From positions 62,001-126,000 of the forward strand of contig JAWRVZ010000030.1 of assembly GCA_037043235.1 (NCBI GenBank): a stretch of 64,000 nucleotides of DNA, given 5' to 3'. The DNA comes from Rhodeus uyekii. Its lineage: Eukaryota > Chordata > Actinopteri > Cypriniformes > Acheilognathidae. The notes beneath the pieces were generated by a model. The model made no database searches, was not told the origin of the DNA, and saw only the letters and a list, made by a program, of their open reading frames with translations. Positions within the stretch are counted from its first letter, which is position 1, and each line of letters opens with the position of its first letter. Shown piece by piece: positions 50,111 to 60,223 of the stretch. A program made the translations under genes and the position numbers.

Positions 50111-52082
50111 ATGAATAAATCCCTACCTTCACCTACCCCCTAACCCTAACTGATGAACTATTGATTATTAAACACACGTTAGGCTCTTTATTTTCACTTT
50201 TTTATTGAAAATAAATACCTTTCTGATTTGATATGTGATGGGAAAAGGGAGAATAGTAAGTCTTCACACTTGCTACAGTTCACAATCCAGCATCACTGTC
50301 ATTTTAACTGGGTAAGTGTAAATATCCTCTGCCAATACGACTATTTGCACTTTGTAAATAGACACTCTGATAAAGGCATGCAAACAATAAACAGATGCAT
50401 ATAGGACAAATAATAACCACCAATACCTTTACTAAAGTGATTGTTTTGAAGAAGTGTTAACTTATTTTAGCTAAAGTATTTGTATCATTACTTTTGTGCC
50501 TTTTGCCCCGTGTTTTATGAATCACCCCATGTGTTTTTTTTATTTCAGTTTGTTTCTTTTATTTATGATTTCAGTTTTAATTAATGATTATAGCACTGTT
50601 CCAAAAATGAACAAAGACTTATGAGCAAGTAAACACGAGGGCAAGAAAATTATGACGGGAATTAAATTTTCAGGCAAGGGGTGTAAGATAGTCATGTAAA
50701 ACTAAAATATGACTGTTATTTGTGCAAGAAACTTGGACTAATTATAAGTAGAAAAAACAAAATGATATTATATGTAGGACACGACCTCCTTAAAGGACAA
50801 AATTAACCTTCTTTTCTTTATCCATGTGGAAAATGCACAGAGAGCATTATTGCTGTAAATAAGTGTACAGCAATAAATTTTAGGATGTTTACACTGATTT
50901 GCACTGCAGTTCTCACAATGGTTCAGTGAGTGATCCACTAGGATCATTTATCAAACATACTTGTCATAATAGCCTAGATTGCAATACGATAGCAAAAGGT
51001 TATGCAAGAACTGCAGAACATCACGTCTTGGCATTGCTCAAATTTTAGCATATATTGTTACTGCATGAAAAATACAGGTATAATTTGATTGAACACTTTT
51101 TCATGGCATTTCATAACTATTTTATGTTTCTGCAAAATTTGGGCTGAATTTGTGTTTCGTCAGGGAGGGACCTGCTACTTTTCAACAAAACAAGTACAGT
51201 ATTACTACAGTATTAAAAGTATTACTTTTCACTAAAGTACAGTATTAATCAAATCATACAAATTCATATGGATTCACCAAAATGTTAAGTTGTAGTAGTT
51301 ATGTTTTCTAATAAGATCTGGTTGTATAATCTTAATTTTACTGGTTAAATGGACTCCAAGAGCTCACACTATTTTTCTCCCCTATTATTTTGTGTCTGGA
51401 ATACTAGTACTTATATACTGTGCAAAATACACTTATTATTGTCAATTTTTGTAATAGTAAGTGAAACTACACATTGTGGTGCAAACAAACATCCCAAAAT
51501 GTGGTGTGCTGTATTGTCAATTACATACGTTTAGATTTTTTGGTGTATTTCAATCACATAATAAATGGAGAAAAGATGTTAAAACCTTCTTAGTCTATCC
51601 TACCTCAATGGATGGGCAGGTGGAGTGCATTCTGCAATAATGTAACCCACACAGTTACTTATTGCTTAGAGACAAAGATAGGAAGTGCTAATGTAACAAA
51701 ACGAATATGGTTTTATGCTATTTTACAATTCATTTAATGTAGTAAATAATGAGAAATGTATGGTTATTGATAAGTAATCAGTTATTCATTGAATATTTGT
51801 ATTTGTAATGTTGTCCGGCACTGTATTTTCACTCAAAGTATTGGTGGTTACTATTTGTCCTATATGCATCTGTTTATTGTTTGCATACCTTTATCAGAGT
51901 GTCTATTTACATTGTGAACTGTAGTAATTGTGAAGACTCACTATTCTCCCTTTCATCATATATCAAATCAGAAAGGTATTTATTTTCAATAAAAAAGTGA
52001 AAATAAAGTGTCTAACGTGTGTTTAATAATAATAGTTCATCAGTTAGGGTTAGGGGGTAGGTGAAGGTACGGATTTATTCAT
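50111..52082. repeat. Large inverted repeat with 1.4-kb spacer
   Basis: The left arm (50111-50426) and right arm (51838-52082) are reverse complements at high identity across about 245 bases. The left arm has 68 extra bases (50287-50354). The spacer shows no coding similarity. It could be a foldback/long-TIR element or two opposed copies of one repeat. The Gypsy element starts 24 bases beyond the right arm. Confidence 0.75.
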
Positions 52083-52105
52083 ATTCACCTATTCAATAAT
52101 GCATG

Positions 52106-52544
52106 TGTTACAGATGAAGCTTCCTCTCCCCCTCCGGATCACCAGAGGGAGCTCTCACCAGAGTACTAACCTGTTATTCGGACTACAATTCCCATGACAC
52201 TCACCAGAGACTGATTGCTTGCACCTTGCAGCTCATCACACACACTATATTAACACAACACCAAAACACTACCTTGCGAAGTTTTGATTTGCTAAGGTGA
52301 TCATCTCTGAGCGTGTATTATTTGGATTGCTACTCTGTTTCTGACCTTGGACTGTTTATAACCACTTTGATCCTTTTGCTGCCTGCCCTGACCTTGCCTG
52401 TTCATCTGGATTTGTTTATGTTCGCCGCCTGCCTCGACCCAAGCCTGTCTCTGTTTAAGATTCTGTTTGCTACTTGTCTGTACTCTGGTTACCTATTGCA
52501 ATAAAGCTGCTGATGGATTCTCACTCGGCTGACTCCTCGTTACA
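52106..52544 (+). repeat. 5' LTR of the Gypsy element
   Basis: 439 bp. TATA-like TATATTAA lies at 52246-52253 and AATAAA at 52499-52504. GCGAAGTTTT at 52276-52285, 30 bases after the TATA start, is the likely RNA 5' end. Confidence 0.95.
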
Positions 52545-52555
52545 GAAAACTTCGC
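52276..52555 (+). promoter_or_regulatory. Predicted self-priming pair: RNA 5' tip and primer-binding site
   Basis: GCGAAGTTTT at 52276-52285 is exactly complementary to AAAACTTCGC at 52546-52555, which begins one base inside the LTR boundary. No tRNA-type site starting TGG follows the LTR. In Tf1 and fish sushi elements the first bases of the RNA prime reverse transcription by folding onto such a site. The RNA start is inferred from the TATA spacing. Confidence 0.7.
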
Positions 52556-52860
52556 CACACACCAATCCAGCGGCTATCACGCAATTATTGTCGGAATTAT
52601 CTGCACAAAGTCACCAGATTGTCTCACATCAACATCAGCTCGATCATTTGAACGTCCTGATTGAGGAACTCATCAAGACACTGCAAGGACTGCGTATTAC
52701 CTCTCCTGAGGCCACGGTGACGTCGGCACGTGCCCCTGCCGACAATCCGCTGCAGCCACCCACCAACGTAAGTCCACGTCTAGTGTTTCCTGAACGATTT
52801 GATGGTGACTCAACGAAATGTAAGGGATTCTTGCCCCAATGCTCATTGTTTTTAAACCAT
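52513..52860 (+). pseudogene. Gypsy gag, N-terminal fragment
   Basis: The frame opens with MDSHSADSSLQKTSP inside the LTR end and runs through the primer-binding site into gag. A Gln/His/Leu-rich, coiled-coil-like stretch (about residues 25-60) is followed by the gag core start FPERFDGDSTKCKGFLPQC. It is cut by the LINE insertion at about 52860 and continues after 55890. Upstream in-frame Met codons exist from 52474, but 52513 is the likely start. Confidence 0.7.
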
Positions 52861-55400
52861 TAACCCACTTTATATCCCACGGACTCGAGCAGGACATCTT
52901 TTGTCTGTCGGGAAAAATAAGAGGAGGGGGTGTGTGTCTGTTGGTAAATAAATCCTGGTGCAGCAGCACTAGTATTTTACCACTTTCACGCTCGTGCACA
53001 CCGAATCTGGAACTACTGACTTTAAAGTGTCGACCCTTTTATCTTCCTCGGGAATTCAGCTCGGTCATAATCAGCGCTGTTTACATTCCACCACAGGCGG
53101 ACACAGACAGCGCTTTGTGTGATCTGCACGAGGAACTCACCCTCTACCAAACACAACACCGGGACGCTGTGCTTATTGTTGTGGGGGATTTTAACAGCGC
53201 GAATCTTAAACGGGCAGCGCCGAACTTCCACCAACATATCACGTGCCCCACCAGAGGCGAAAGGACACTAGATCACTGCTACACACTCATCAAAGACAGT
53301 TACAAAGCGCAATCGCGCCCAGCGTTCGGAAAGTCTGATCACGCGGCCATCTTCCTGATGCCAAAATACAAACAGAGGCTGAAACAGGAAGCGCCTGTAC
53401 AGAGAGAGGCCGCGCGATGGACGGACCAAACGGCGGGCGTGCTTCAGGACGCTCTGGGGGATGCAGACTGGGACATGTTTAGGCACAGCTCGGATGACAT
53501 CAGCGAGTTTACAGAGGTAGTTCTGGGATTCATTGGGAAAATTGTGGATGATACAGTAGAGAAAACTGTTATCAGGACTTTTCCCAACCAGAAACCGTGG
53601 GTGGATAAAACCATCCGCGAGGCTCTAAAATCTCGCTCTGCCGCCTATAACGTGGGACTTGCCACCGGTAACATGCAGGATTACAAAGCTGCCGCCTACA
53701 ACGTTCGCAAAGCCGTGAAAGGGGCAAAGCGTCGTTATAGTGCTAAACTTGAGTCTCTCTTCCATCAGAGCTCAAGAAGCACATGGCAGGGACTTAGAAC
53801 AATGACGGACTATAAAATGCCACCATCACGGAAAATGAACGCTGACGCTTCATTAGCACACGAGCTAAACACCTTTTATGCTCGCTTCGAGGCTGCAGTT
53901 AGCGGCGCTGAAGGTGTCAACAGTGCTATCGGCGCTGATGGCTCTAACAGTGCCGTCGGCTGCATGACAATGGAGAGTGCTGATGCAGACGTCGCGTTCA
54001 TTATCTCTGAGCATGACGTGAGAACAGCCTTCAAGAATGTAAATATCAGGAAAGCTGCAGGGCCGGACGGCATCACAGGTCAGATCCTGAGAACCTGCGC
54101 TGACCAGCTGGCCCCGGTATTTACTGAGATTTTCAACCTCTCATTGGAGATGTCTGTTATCCCATCATGCTTCAAGAAGTCCATCATTGTTCCTGTCCCA
54201 AAGAAACCCCAGCCTGCCTGTCTTAATGACTACCGTCCAGTAGCCCTAACCTCCACCGTGATGAAGTGCTTCGAAAGACTAGTACGAGACTTCATCACAT
54301 CTTCACTACCGGACAAAATGGACCCGCTACAGTTTGCGTATCGCCCTAACCGCTCCACTGAGGATGCGATCGCATATCTCCACCACACGGCTCTGGACCA
54401 TCTGGACAACCGCAAAGGGAATTATGTTAGGTTGTTGTTTGTGGACTACAGTTCAGCTTTCAACACAATAATTCCCTCCATACTCACCTCCAAGATGGAG
54501 ATCCTGGGACTCAGCACATCGCTTTGTCGCTGGATCTCCGATTTCCTCACGGACAGACCACAAGCAGTACGGATGGGCAAACATGTCTCATCTACCCTCA
54601 CTCTCAGCACTGGAGCCCCCCAAGGTTGCGTTCTGAGTCCCCTACTGTACTCACTGTACACACATGACTGCTTGGCCACTTCCAACTCCACCACCATTGT
54701 CAAGTTTGCTGACGACACGGTTGTGGTGGGCCTGATCTCAAACAACGACGAGACGGCCTACCTTAAGGAGACCAAACTCCTGGAGCTGTGGTGCCAGGAA
54801 AATAATCTCCTCCTGAACGTCAGCAAGACAAAGGAGATGATAGTGGACTTCAGTACAAAGCAGGAGAGGAGGAACTACCAACCCATCACGATCAACGGGA
54901 CCCCAGTGGAGAGAGTTGACAGTTTCCGGTATCTTGGTGTTCACATCGCCCAGGATTTGTCGTGGTCACGTCACATCCACCACACAGTCATGAAGGCCCG
55001 GCAGCGTCTTTTCCACCTCAGACGCCTAAAGGACTTTAAACTGCCCTCTCAGGTGCTCAGGACCTTCTACACCTGCACCGTTGAGAGCATCCTGACAGGC
55101 AGCATCACAGCCTGGTTTGGGAACAGCACTCAGCAAGACAGACGAGCTCTGCAGAGGGTGGTACGGTCAGCTGAGCGCTCCATCCGCACTGAACTTCCTG
55201 ACCTGCACTCCATCTACAGCAAACGCTGCTTGAACAGGGCCAGGAAGATCAGGAAAGACATCACCCACCCCAATAATGGTCTGTTCTCTCTGCTACGGTC
55301 AGGGAAGCGTTTTCGCTCCCTGAGGGCGAACACAGAGAGAATGAGGAGGAGCTTCTTTCCACAAGCTATACGGACCCTCAACCAGAACTTTCCGGGATAA
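52839..55400 (+). CDS. L2-type LINE ORF2: partial APE endonuclease and reverse transcriptase
   Basis: An open frame of 853 codons whose first residues may derive from the gag junction. The rest of the APE endonuclease is visible as VVGDFNSANL and KSDHAAIF. The reverse transcriptase follows with DYRPVALTSTV, LLFVDYSSAFN, GAPQGCVLSP and the catalytic FADDTVVV. The N-terminal endonuclease catalytic residues are absent because of 5' truncation, so this copy cannot nick DNA on its own. The frame has no internal stop, consistent with very recent insertion. The clade (L2 within the CR1/L2/Jockey supergroup) is inferred from sequence style and tail. Confidence 0.88.
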   Translation: MLIVFKPLTHFISHGLEQDIFCLSGKIRGGGVCLLVNKSWCSSTSILPLSRSCTPNLELLTLKCRPFYLPREFSSVIISAVYIPPQADTDSALCDLHEELTLYQTQHRDAVLIVVGDFNSANLKRAAPNFHQHITCPTRGERTLDHCYTLIKDSYKAQSRPAFGKSDHAAIFLMPKYKQRLKQEAPVQREAARWTDQTAGVLQDALGDADWDMFRHSSDDISEFTEVVLGFIGKIVDDTVEKTVIRTFPNQKPWVDKTIREALKSRSAAYNVGLATGNMQDYKAAAYNVRKAVKGAKRRYSAKLESLFHQSSRSTWQGLRTMTDYKMPPSRKMNADASLAHELNTFYARFEAAVSGAEGVNSAIGADGSNSAVGCMTMESADADVAFIISEHDVRTAFKNVNIRKAAGPDGITGQILRTCADQLAPVFTEIFNLSLEMSVIPSCFKKSIIVPVPKKPQPACLNDYRPVALTSTVMKCFERLVRDFITSSLPDKMDPLQFAYRPNRSTEDAIAYLHHTALDHLDNRKGNYVRLLFVDYSSAFNTIIPSILTSKMEILGLSTSLCRWISDFLTDRPQAVRMGKHVSSTLTLSTGAPQGCVLSPLLYSLYTHDCLATSNSTTIVKFADDTVVVGLISNNDETAYLKETKLLELWCQENNLLLNVSKTKEMIVDFSTKQERRNYQPITINGTPVERVDSFRYLGVHIAQDLSWSRHIHHTVMKARQRLFHLRRLKDFKLPSQVLRTFYTCTVESILTGSITAWFGNSTQQDRRALQRVVRSAERSIRTELPDLHSIYSKRCLNRARKIRKDITHPNNGLFSLLRSGKRFRSLRANTERMRRSFFPQAIRTLNQNFPG

Positions 55401-55892
55401 CACAAATACACACACACATACAATTGGACTCATCATTTCTATTTCTCTTCTTTTCCATGGTGCACAGTCATGCACTTTTGCACCTTCACACTCATGCACT
55501 TTATTTCTTTTTTGCACATATATATATATATATACATATATACTGATGTATATAGAATGTATATACACGTTTGCACATAGTTAATGTACATCCATATACT
55601 ACACACACCCGTAGTACTTATTGAACATACTGCATTTATTTATATACATTCTTCCACTATTTATAAACACTGTACATAAATGTACATAATTGTATATTGT
55701 ATCTACGACACTATGTATACACTGATTATCCTGCAACCTGTACATTTCTCCCTCCCTCTGTACAATCTCTCCATCGCTCTCCCTTCCCCTCCCTTAAAAC
55801 GAACTCTTGGTCAGGCGTCAAAGCATTTCACTACATGTTGTACTGTGTATGATTTGTATGTGACAAATAAAACTTGAACTTGAACTTGAACT
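52865..55892 (+). mobile_element. L2-type LINE, 5'-truncated, inserted in gag
   Basis: It begins inside the endonuclease domain and ends with repeats of 'acttga' after AATAAA near 55866, the usual short tandem 3' tail of fish L2 elements. The gag core residues expected around the junction (about 20) are missing. The insertion therefore seems to have removed target DNA, and no target duplication is visible. Confidence 0.85.
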
Positions 55893-56434
55893 GTTCGCTG
55901 TTGAACGGAAAGGCTTTAGAGTGGGTCACCGTGGTGTGGAGAGAGGATGGTACTGCGTTCCCTTCCTTCAATAGCTTCCTGCAACACTTTAAAGAAGTGT
56001 TTGACCATCCAGCCGGAGGTCAATCAGCTGGGGACCAGCTGCTCACACAAAGACAAGGGAGGAGGACGGCAGCGGAGTACGCACTGACTTTTCGCACATT
56101 CGCGGCCCAAACCAATTGGGTGGAGGACACTTTAAAACTGTTGTACCGAAGGGGGCTAAACCAAGACCTTCAATCTGAGCTGGCCTGTCGCGACGAGGGG
56201 AAATCATTGAGTGAGTTTATTGAACTGTCAATACAAATCGACAATCTGATCCGCTCACGGCGATCCCCTCATACCGTAGTCAATGACACACCCATTACAC
56301 ACTCCACACCGCTGAAACTTGGGTATTCACATATAACCCCAGAGGAACGCAAACGACGAATCCAGTGTCATCTATGCATGTACTGTGGCCAAGCAGGACA
56401 CCTGAAAACCTCATGCCCTGTGCGTCCAAGGTAG
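55892..56434 (+). pseudogene. Gypsy gag, C-terminal fragment with zinc knuckle
   Basis: It continues gag from SLLNGKALEWVTVVW to a CCHC knuckle (CMYCGQAGHLKTSC) and stops at TAG 56432-56434. The protease frame follows in the same frame, so the TAG is either a gag-pol readthrough site or a nonsense change. Confidence 0.85.
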
Positions 56435-57070
56435 TCAAACCCCAGAGCGGTGAGTGCATCTCAACGGGCTAATTATCCCTCATGTCTCAAGATACCCGTG
56501 AAGGTAACCATTCAAGATCGGCACATCTCCACAGCTGCTTTGCTAGATTCTGGGGCAGCTGGCAACTTCATGTCGTATGAATTTGCTCAACAGCAAAAGA
56601 TCACCCTAACTCTCTGCAACCCAACTCTGGCAGTAGAGGCGCTAGATGGACGTCCTGTTGGAGAGGGACGTGTTACCCACATTACTGAGGAGGTATCCAT
56701 GCATTTCGGAGCGTTGCACACAGAGATCATCAGATTCTACATAATCCGCTCCCCATATAACCCCATTATTCTTGGTCTACCCTGGTTACGCCAGCACAAT
56801 CCTCCCATCTCCTGGAAGGAGGAACAGATTGTCCAGTGGAGCTCAGACTGCCAGAGGAACTGTCTAGCGCACATTTCTCCTCTACCTGTACAGACCACCA
56901 CTATCGGGGAACACACATCCGTAGTTTCTGAACTGCCCACGGAATATTCTGATTTAACTGAGGCCTTTAGTAAAGCGAAAGCATCCCAGCTGCCACTTCA
57001 TCGCCCAAGTGACTGTGCCATCGAACTTCTACCTAGGGAAGAATATTCCCATTATCCCAACCCGAATCAG
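56435..57070 (+). pseudogene. Gypsy aspartic protease region
   Basis: In frame with gag after the TAG. The active-site triplet DSG in ALLDSGAAGNF is followed by the usual IILGLPWLRQHNP segment. The frame ends at 57079, and a frameshift leads to the RT frame starting near 57076. Confidence 0.85.
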
Positions 57071-57075
57071 AATCT

Positions 57076-58245
57076 ATGAAATCCTATATCGAAGAGGAAC
57101 TGGCAAAGGGCTTCATCAGACCATCTACATCTCCAGCATCAGCCGGGTTCTTCTTCGTTAAGAAAAAGGATGGTGGTCTGAGGCCCTGCATCGATTACCG
57201 TGGTCTAAATGATATTACCATCAAGTTCCGTTACCCTTTACCCCTCGTCCCAGCTGCACTTGAGCAACTCCGTCAAGCAAAATATTTTACCAAGCTCGAC
57301 CTGCGCAGTGCTTATAATTTAATCCGCATCAAAGAGGGCGACGAGTGGAAAACCGCATTCTCCACCTCCTCGGGGCACTACGAGTATCTGGTTATGCCCT
57401 TCGGCCTAGCTAACAGTCCCTCTGTGTTCCAATCTTTCATTAATGACGTCTTTCGTGACATGCTGGACAGATGGGTAATAGTTTATATAGACGACATCTT
57501 GGTTTACTCTGATTCCCTTGAAGAGCACATCCTTCACGTAAGAGCAGTTCTCAAACGTCTAATCCAGCACCAACTCAATGCTAAAGCAGAGAAGTGTGAA
57601 TTTCATCAGACAAGCACTTCCTTCCTGGGATACATCATCAGCCAAGAGGGGGTGGCAATGGATGAGAACAAGGTAAAGGCTGTGCTCGACTGGCCTCAAC
57701 CACGCACACTGAAGGAACTACAGAGATTCCTGGGGTTCTCTAACTTTTACCGACGGTTCATCAGAAACTTTAGCACGGTAGCAGCACCGCTTACTGCCAT
57801 GACCAAACACTCTCATTCCCGTCTCACCTGGTCACAGGAAGCGCTGCAGGCATTTATGGATCTTAAGATGCGTTTCACCTCTGCACCCATTCTCCATCAT
57901 CCTGACCCAGAGCTCCCTTTCATTGTGGAGGTGGATGCTTCCAACACAGGCATAGGGGCTGTGCTCTCCCAGCGTCATGGGTCTCCAACCAAGATGTTTC
58001 CGTGTGCCTTCTTCTCCAGAAAGCTATCCTCCGCAGAAAGAAACTACGATGTTGGTAACCGTGAACTCTTGGCCATGAAGGCTGCACTAGAAGAATGGCG
58101 TCACTGGTTGGAGGGGGCCAAACATCCATTCACAGTTATTACAGACCACAAGAACCTGGAATATCTTCGCTCAGCAAAACGACTAAATCCTCGTCAGGCA
58201 AGATGGTCCTTGTTTTTTACTCTGTTTAACTTCATTGTCACATAA
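57076..58245 (+). pseudogene. Gypsy reverse transcriptase and RNase H
   Basis: The RT motifs are complete: FFVKKKDGGLRPCIDYRGLN, TKLDLRSAYN, MPFGLANSPSVFQ and the catalytic YIDD at residues 137-140. RNase H follows, with VEVDASNTGIGAVL, RNYDVGNRELLA and ITDHKNLEY. The frame ends at a TAA (58243-58245) where the family has an aromatic residue before RPGSKNTKADALSR, so this is a nonsense change. Confidence 0.92.
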
Positions 58246-59539
58246 AGACCCGGATCCAAGAACACCAAAGCGGATGCACTGTCGCGCCAGTGTGAGGATC
58301 TGAGTTCAGAGCAGAATGTGGAAAATATCATCCCTGAGGCGTTGCTAGTTGCTCCCGTACAGTGGGACATTATGACTGAAATCACAGAGTTCAACCTCCA
58401 GAACACCCAACCGTCAAATTGTCCACCTAACCTCACCTTCGTTCCTGAATCCCTACGAGACAAACTCCTGCATCAGGTACACACCACTCCCAGTTCAGGA
58501 CACCCAGGAATCACTGCGACTCATCATCTTCTCACTAATCGATTCTGGTGGCCTACAATGTCTTCGGACACCTCCAAGTTTGTGAAGAACTGCGTCATAT
58601 GCAACACCTCCAAAATTCCTCGACAAGTCCCTGCTGGTCTGCTACAGCCCCTGCCTATTCCCCAACATCCATGGTCTCATATCGCTATTGACTTTATTAC
58701 TGACCTTCCCAGTTCCCAAGGCAACACCACTATTCTGACAGTTATCGACCGGTTCTCAAAAGCTTGCCGTCTCATTCCTCTACCTAAACTCCCCACCGCA
58801 TTTGAGACAGCTGAGGTACTATGCAATTTTGTGTTCCGCTTCTATGGGTTGCCTGAGGACATTGTTTCTGGCAGAGGACCCCAATTCACCTCTAGAGTAT
58901 GGTCGGCTTTCTTCCAACAGCTCAACGTAAACATTAGTCTCACCTCTGGTTACCACCCACAGTCCAACGGTCAAACAGAACGTCTCAATCAAGAACTCAC
59001 ACGGTTTCTCAGAGCCTATTGTCAGCAGAATCATGTGGGCGGAATATGCCCAGAACTCACTTCAGAAACCTGCCACCGGCATGACACCTTTCCAATGCGT
59101 CTTAGGCTTCCAACCACCCTTGTTTCCCTGGTCCGGAGAACCCACCGCCTTACCCTCTGTCACCAAATGGCTCCAACGGAGTGAAGAAACCTGGAAAAGA
59201 GCCCACAACCATCTATCACACGCAGTACGCAGACAGACGCTACAGGCCAATCGTCACCGTCGTCCTGGTCCAGAGTACACCCCTGGGCAGTGGGCTTGGT
59301 TATCCACAAAGGACCTTCGCCTCAAACTTCCATGCCGAAAGCTCAGTCCCAGGTATGTGGGGCCTTTCAAAATTCTAAAGCAGGTCACACCAGTATCATT
59401 TCGTTTAGACTTGCCCACTAATTATCGTATTTCTCCTACTTTTCATGTGTCACTTCTGAAACCCGCTGCTGGTCCGGGAGGGGAGTCGGAGACTGGAGCC
59501 GATGTACAGACCCCCCAAACCCATCCTGATCGACGGTGA
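58246..59539 (+). pseudogene. Gypsy integrase, frameshifted and with an active-site change
   Basis: The HHCC zinc-binding segment (HTTPSSGHPGI ... CVICNTSK) and the first catalytic Asp (AIDFITDL) are intact. At the second catalytic site the text reads IVSGRGPQF where the family has Asp before RGPQF, an Asp-to-Gly change at about 58868-58873. The Glu region (SNGQTERLNQ) is present. A frameshift with a small deletion near 59030 moves the C-terminal part into another frame (59033-59539). Confidence 0.88.
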
Positions 59540-59779
59540 GGAGGCATATCTAGTGCGTGAATTGCTCGACTCCAGACCCCGGGGTAGTACTATCCAGTAC
59601 CTGGTGGACTGGGAGGGGTACGGACCGGAGGAACAATCCTGGGTCAACAGGGATGATATCCTTGACTCTACACTCACTGAGGAGTTTCACAGAGCACACC
59701 CAGAGAAACCGGCCCCATGGAAGACCCCGACGTCGCTTGCCTCCTCGCGTCAGGAGCCGCTCGCAGGGGGGGGGGGCTC
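59502..59779 (+). pseudogene. Gypsy chromodomain segment
   Basis: A separate frame starting after a C-run shift at about 59505-59520. It reads AYLVRELLDSRPRG and YLVDWEGYGPEEQSWV, a chromodomain of the kind carried at the integrase C-terminus by chromoviruses (Tf1/sushi-like), which directs insertion. The frame runs on into the LTR. Confidence 0.85.
59765..59776 (+). promoter_or_regulatory. Polypurine tract of the Gypsy element
   Basis: A followed by 11 G, ending three bases before the 3' LTR. This is the expected place for the plus-strand primer. Confidence 0.7.
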
Positions 59780-60218
59780 TGTTACAGATGAAGCTTCCTC
59801 TCCCCCTCCGGATCACCAGAGGGAGCTCTCACCAGAGTACTAACCTGTTATTCGGACTACAATTCCCATGACACTCACCAGAGACTGATTGCTTGCACCT
59901 TGCAGCTCATCACACACACTATATTAACACAACACCAACACACTACCTTGCGAAGTTTTGATTTGCTAAGGTGATCATCTCTGAGCGTGTATTATTTGGA
60001 TTGCTACTCTGTTTCTGACCTTGGACTGTTTATAACCACTTTGATCCTTTTGCTGCCTGCCCTGACCTTGCCTGTTCATCTGGATTTGTTTATGTTCGCC
60101 GCCTGCCTCGACCCAAGCCTGTCTCTGTTTAAGATTCTGTTTGCCACTTTTCTGTACTCTGGTTACCTATTGCAATAAAGCTGCTGATGGATTCTCACTC
60201 GGCTGACTCCTCGTTACA
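59780..60218 (+). repeat. 3' LTR of the Gypsy element
   Basis: 439 bp. I counted three differences from the 5' LTR, one near 'aacaccaacacact' and two in 'tttgccacttttctg'. Confidence 0.95.
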
Positions 60219-60223
60219 GCATG

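Larger units (their letters stand above)
52106..60218 (+). mobile_element. Chromodomain Gypsy (Tf1/sushi-like) LTR retrotransposon with nested LINE
   Basis: Two 439-bp LTRs (TGTTACAG...GTTACA) are flanked by the 5-bp duplication GCATG at 52101-52105 and 60219-60223. The internal order is gag with CCHC knuckle, protease, RT, RNase H, integrase, chromodomain; there is no envelope gene. The LTRs differ at three positions, so the insertion is young. The coding part is nevertheless broken: an L2 LINE sits in gag, with a stop after gag, a frameshift before RT, a stop after RNase H, an integrase active-site change and two further frameshifts. Confidence 0.95.

Noticed and set aside
50130..50150. Telomere-like 'taaccctaac'
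   Set aside because: Only about two units occur, and the same text is in the opposite arm of the inverted repeat, so it belongs to that repeat.
59987..60178. 63-codon frame repeated at 52313-52504
   Set aside because: It lies in the LTR. The repetition is explained by the two LTR copies and it resembles no protein.
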